Positions 32,251-32,526 of a stretch of DNA of 32,526 nucleotides are shown one piece after another. Both the position numbers and the translations under genes were made by a program. A model generated the notes under the pieces. It did no database searches. It was not told the DNA's origin and saw nothing but the letters and a program-made list of their open reading frames with translations. This DNA comes from Hyphomicrobiaceae bacterium (lineage in GTDB: Bacteria; Pseudomonadota; Alphaproteobacteria; Rhizobiales; JAKIUO01). Where the stretch lies: positions 1-32,526 of the forward strand of contig JAKIUO010000009.1 in the NCBI GenBank assembly GCA_021647535.1, given 5' to 3'. The first letter of the stretch is position 1; every line of letters starts with the position of its first letter.

Positions 32251-32526
32251 TCAAACTTCCATGCCCTGGTAAATCGGAAAATTGCCGCACAGGGCTTTTG
32301 CCTTGGCTTTCACGGCCTTTTCTACTTCGCCATTGCCGTCTTTGCCGTTTTCTTTCAGCCCGTCGAGGACTTCGAGAATAAGTGCGCCGACCTGCTTGAA
32401 CTCATCTTGCCCAAAACCACGCGTTGTAGCGGCGGGTGAGCCAAGGCGGATGCCGGAGGTGATGGGTGGTTTTTGTGGATCGAACGGCACGCCGTTTTTG
32501 TTGCAGGTGATATTGGCGCGACCCAG
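32251..32526 (-). CDS. glyA: Serine hydroxymethyltransferase, C-terminal end (5' part outside window)
   Basis: The last 91 residues of GlyA, which interconverts serine and glycine with tetrahydrofolate. The frame is open to the right edge, so only the 3' end is visible. The segment NITCNKNGVPFDPQKPP near the start of the fragment and SGIRLGSPAATTRGF are diagnostic of the family. The end (GNFPIYQGMEV) is of usual type. It precedes nrdR and the riboflavin genes on the same strand, separated by a palindromic repeat that could end the glyA transcript. Confidence 0.95.
   Translation of the reverse strand: MGRANITCNKNGVPFDPQKPPITSGIRLGSPAATTRGFGQDEFKQVGALILEVLDGLKENGKDGNGEVEKAVKAKAKALCGNFPIYQGMEV

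Overview
The window is a chromosomal segment of an alphaproteobacterium, most likely Hyphomicrobiales (Rhizobiales) or a close relative. This is inferred from gene order: cytochrome bc1 chaperone / DUF177 / plsX / fabH / ihfA divergent from bamE, and glyA / nrdR / ribD / ribE / ribB / ribH / nusB. Both are characteristic alphaproteobacterial arrangements. Base composition looks moderate (near 50% GC by eye), and both tRNA genes encode their CCA ends.

Layout. 1-9.6 kb (+ strand): the C-terminal part of a penicillin-binding transpeptidase; a 1282-residue four-helix membrane protein with coiled coils and a long acidic, proline-rich tail; a 215-residue unknown protein; and valyl-tRNA synthetase (valS). 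9.6-14.3 kb: a gene-poor, decayed mobile region. It holds several palindromic elements, a truncated IS30-type transposase, a thrice-frameshifted and truncated integrase beside tRNA-Gln(UUG), a 5'-truncated IS3-type transposase, the C-terminal third of a second unrelated integrase, and tRNA-Pro(GGG). 14.5-19.8 kb (- strand): cytochrome bc1 chaperone, DUF177, plsX, two tandem fabH genes, and an IHF alpha subunit with a 100-residue histone-H1-like tail. 20.1-24.5 kb: bamE, a CbbY-like HAD phosphatase, a ceramidase-family membrane protein, a tandem pair of homologous unknown genes, and a CpdA-like phosphodiesterase. 24.5-27.2 kb: a secreted caspase-fold protein whose catalytic cysteine is serine. 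27.5-32.5 kb (- strand): the riboflavin operon with nusB and nrdR, then the 3' end of glyA.

How genes work together. plsX and fabH start phospholipid and fatty-acid synthesis. ribD, ribE, ribB and ribH cover all riboflavin steps except GTP cyclohydrolase II, because the C-terminal half of the RibB protein has lost the zinc cysteines of that enzyme. The operon is tightly packed (nrdR/ribD, ribE/ribB and ribH/nusB starts overlap stops), but a MITE-like inverted repeat separates ribD from ribE.

Most notable: the H1-like tail on IHF alpha, the Cys-to-Ser pseudo-caspase, the large membrane coiled-coil protein, the tandem unknown gene pair at 22.6-23.6 kb, and a set of dispersed palindromic or MITE-like elements, the clearest being 223 bp with 29-bp ends between bamE and the HAD gene. 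I see no CRISPR array, and no riboswitch that I can support.
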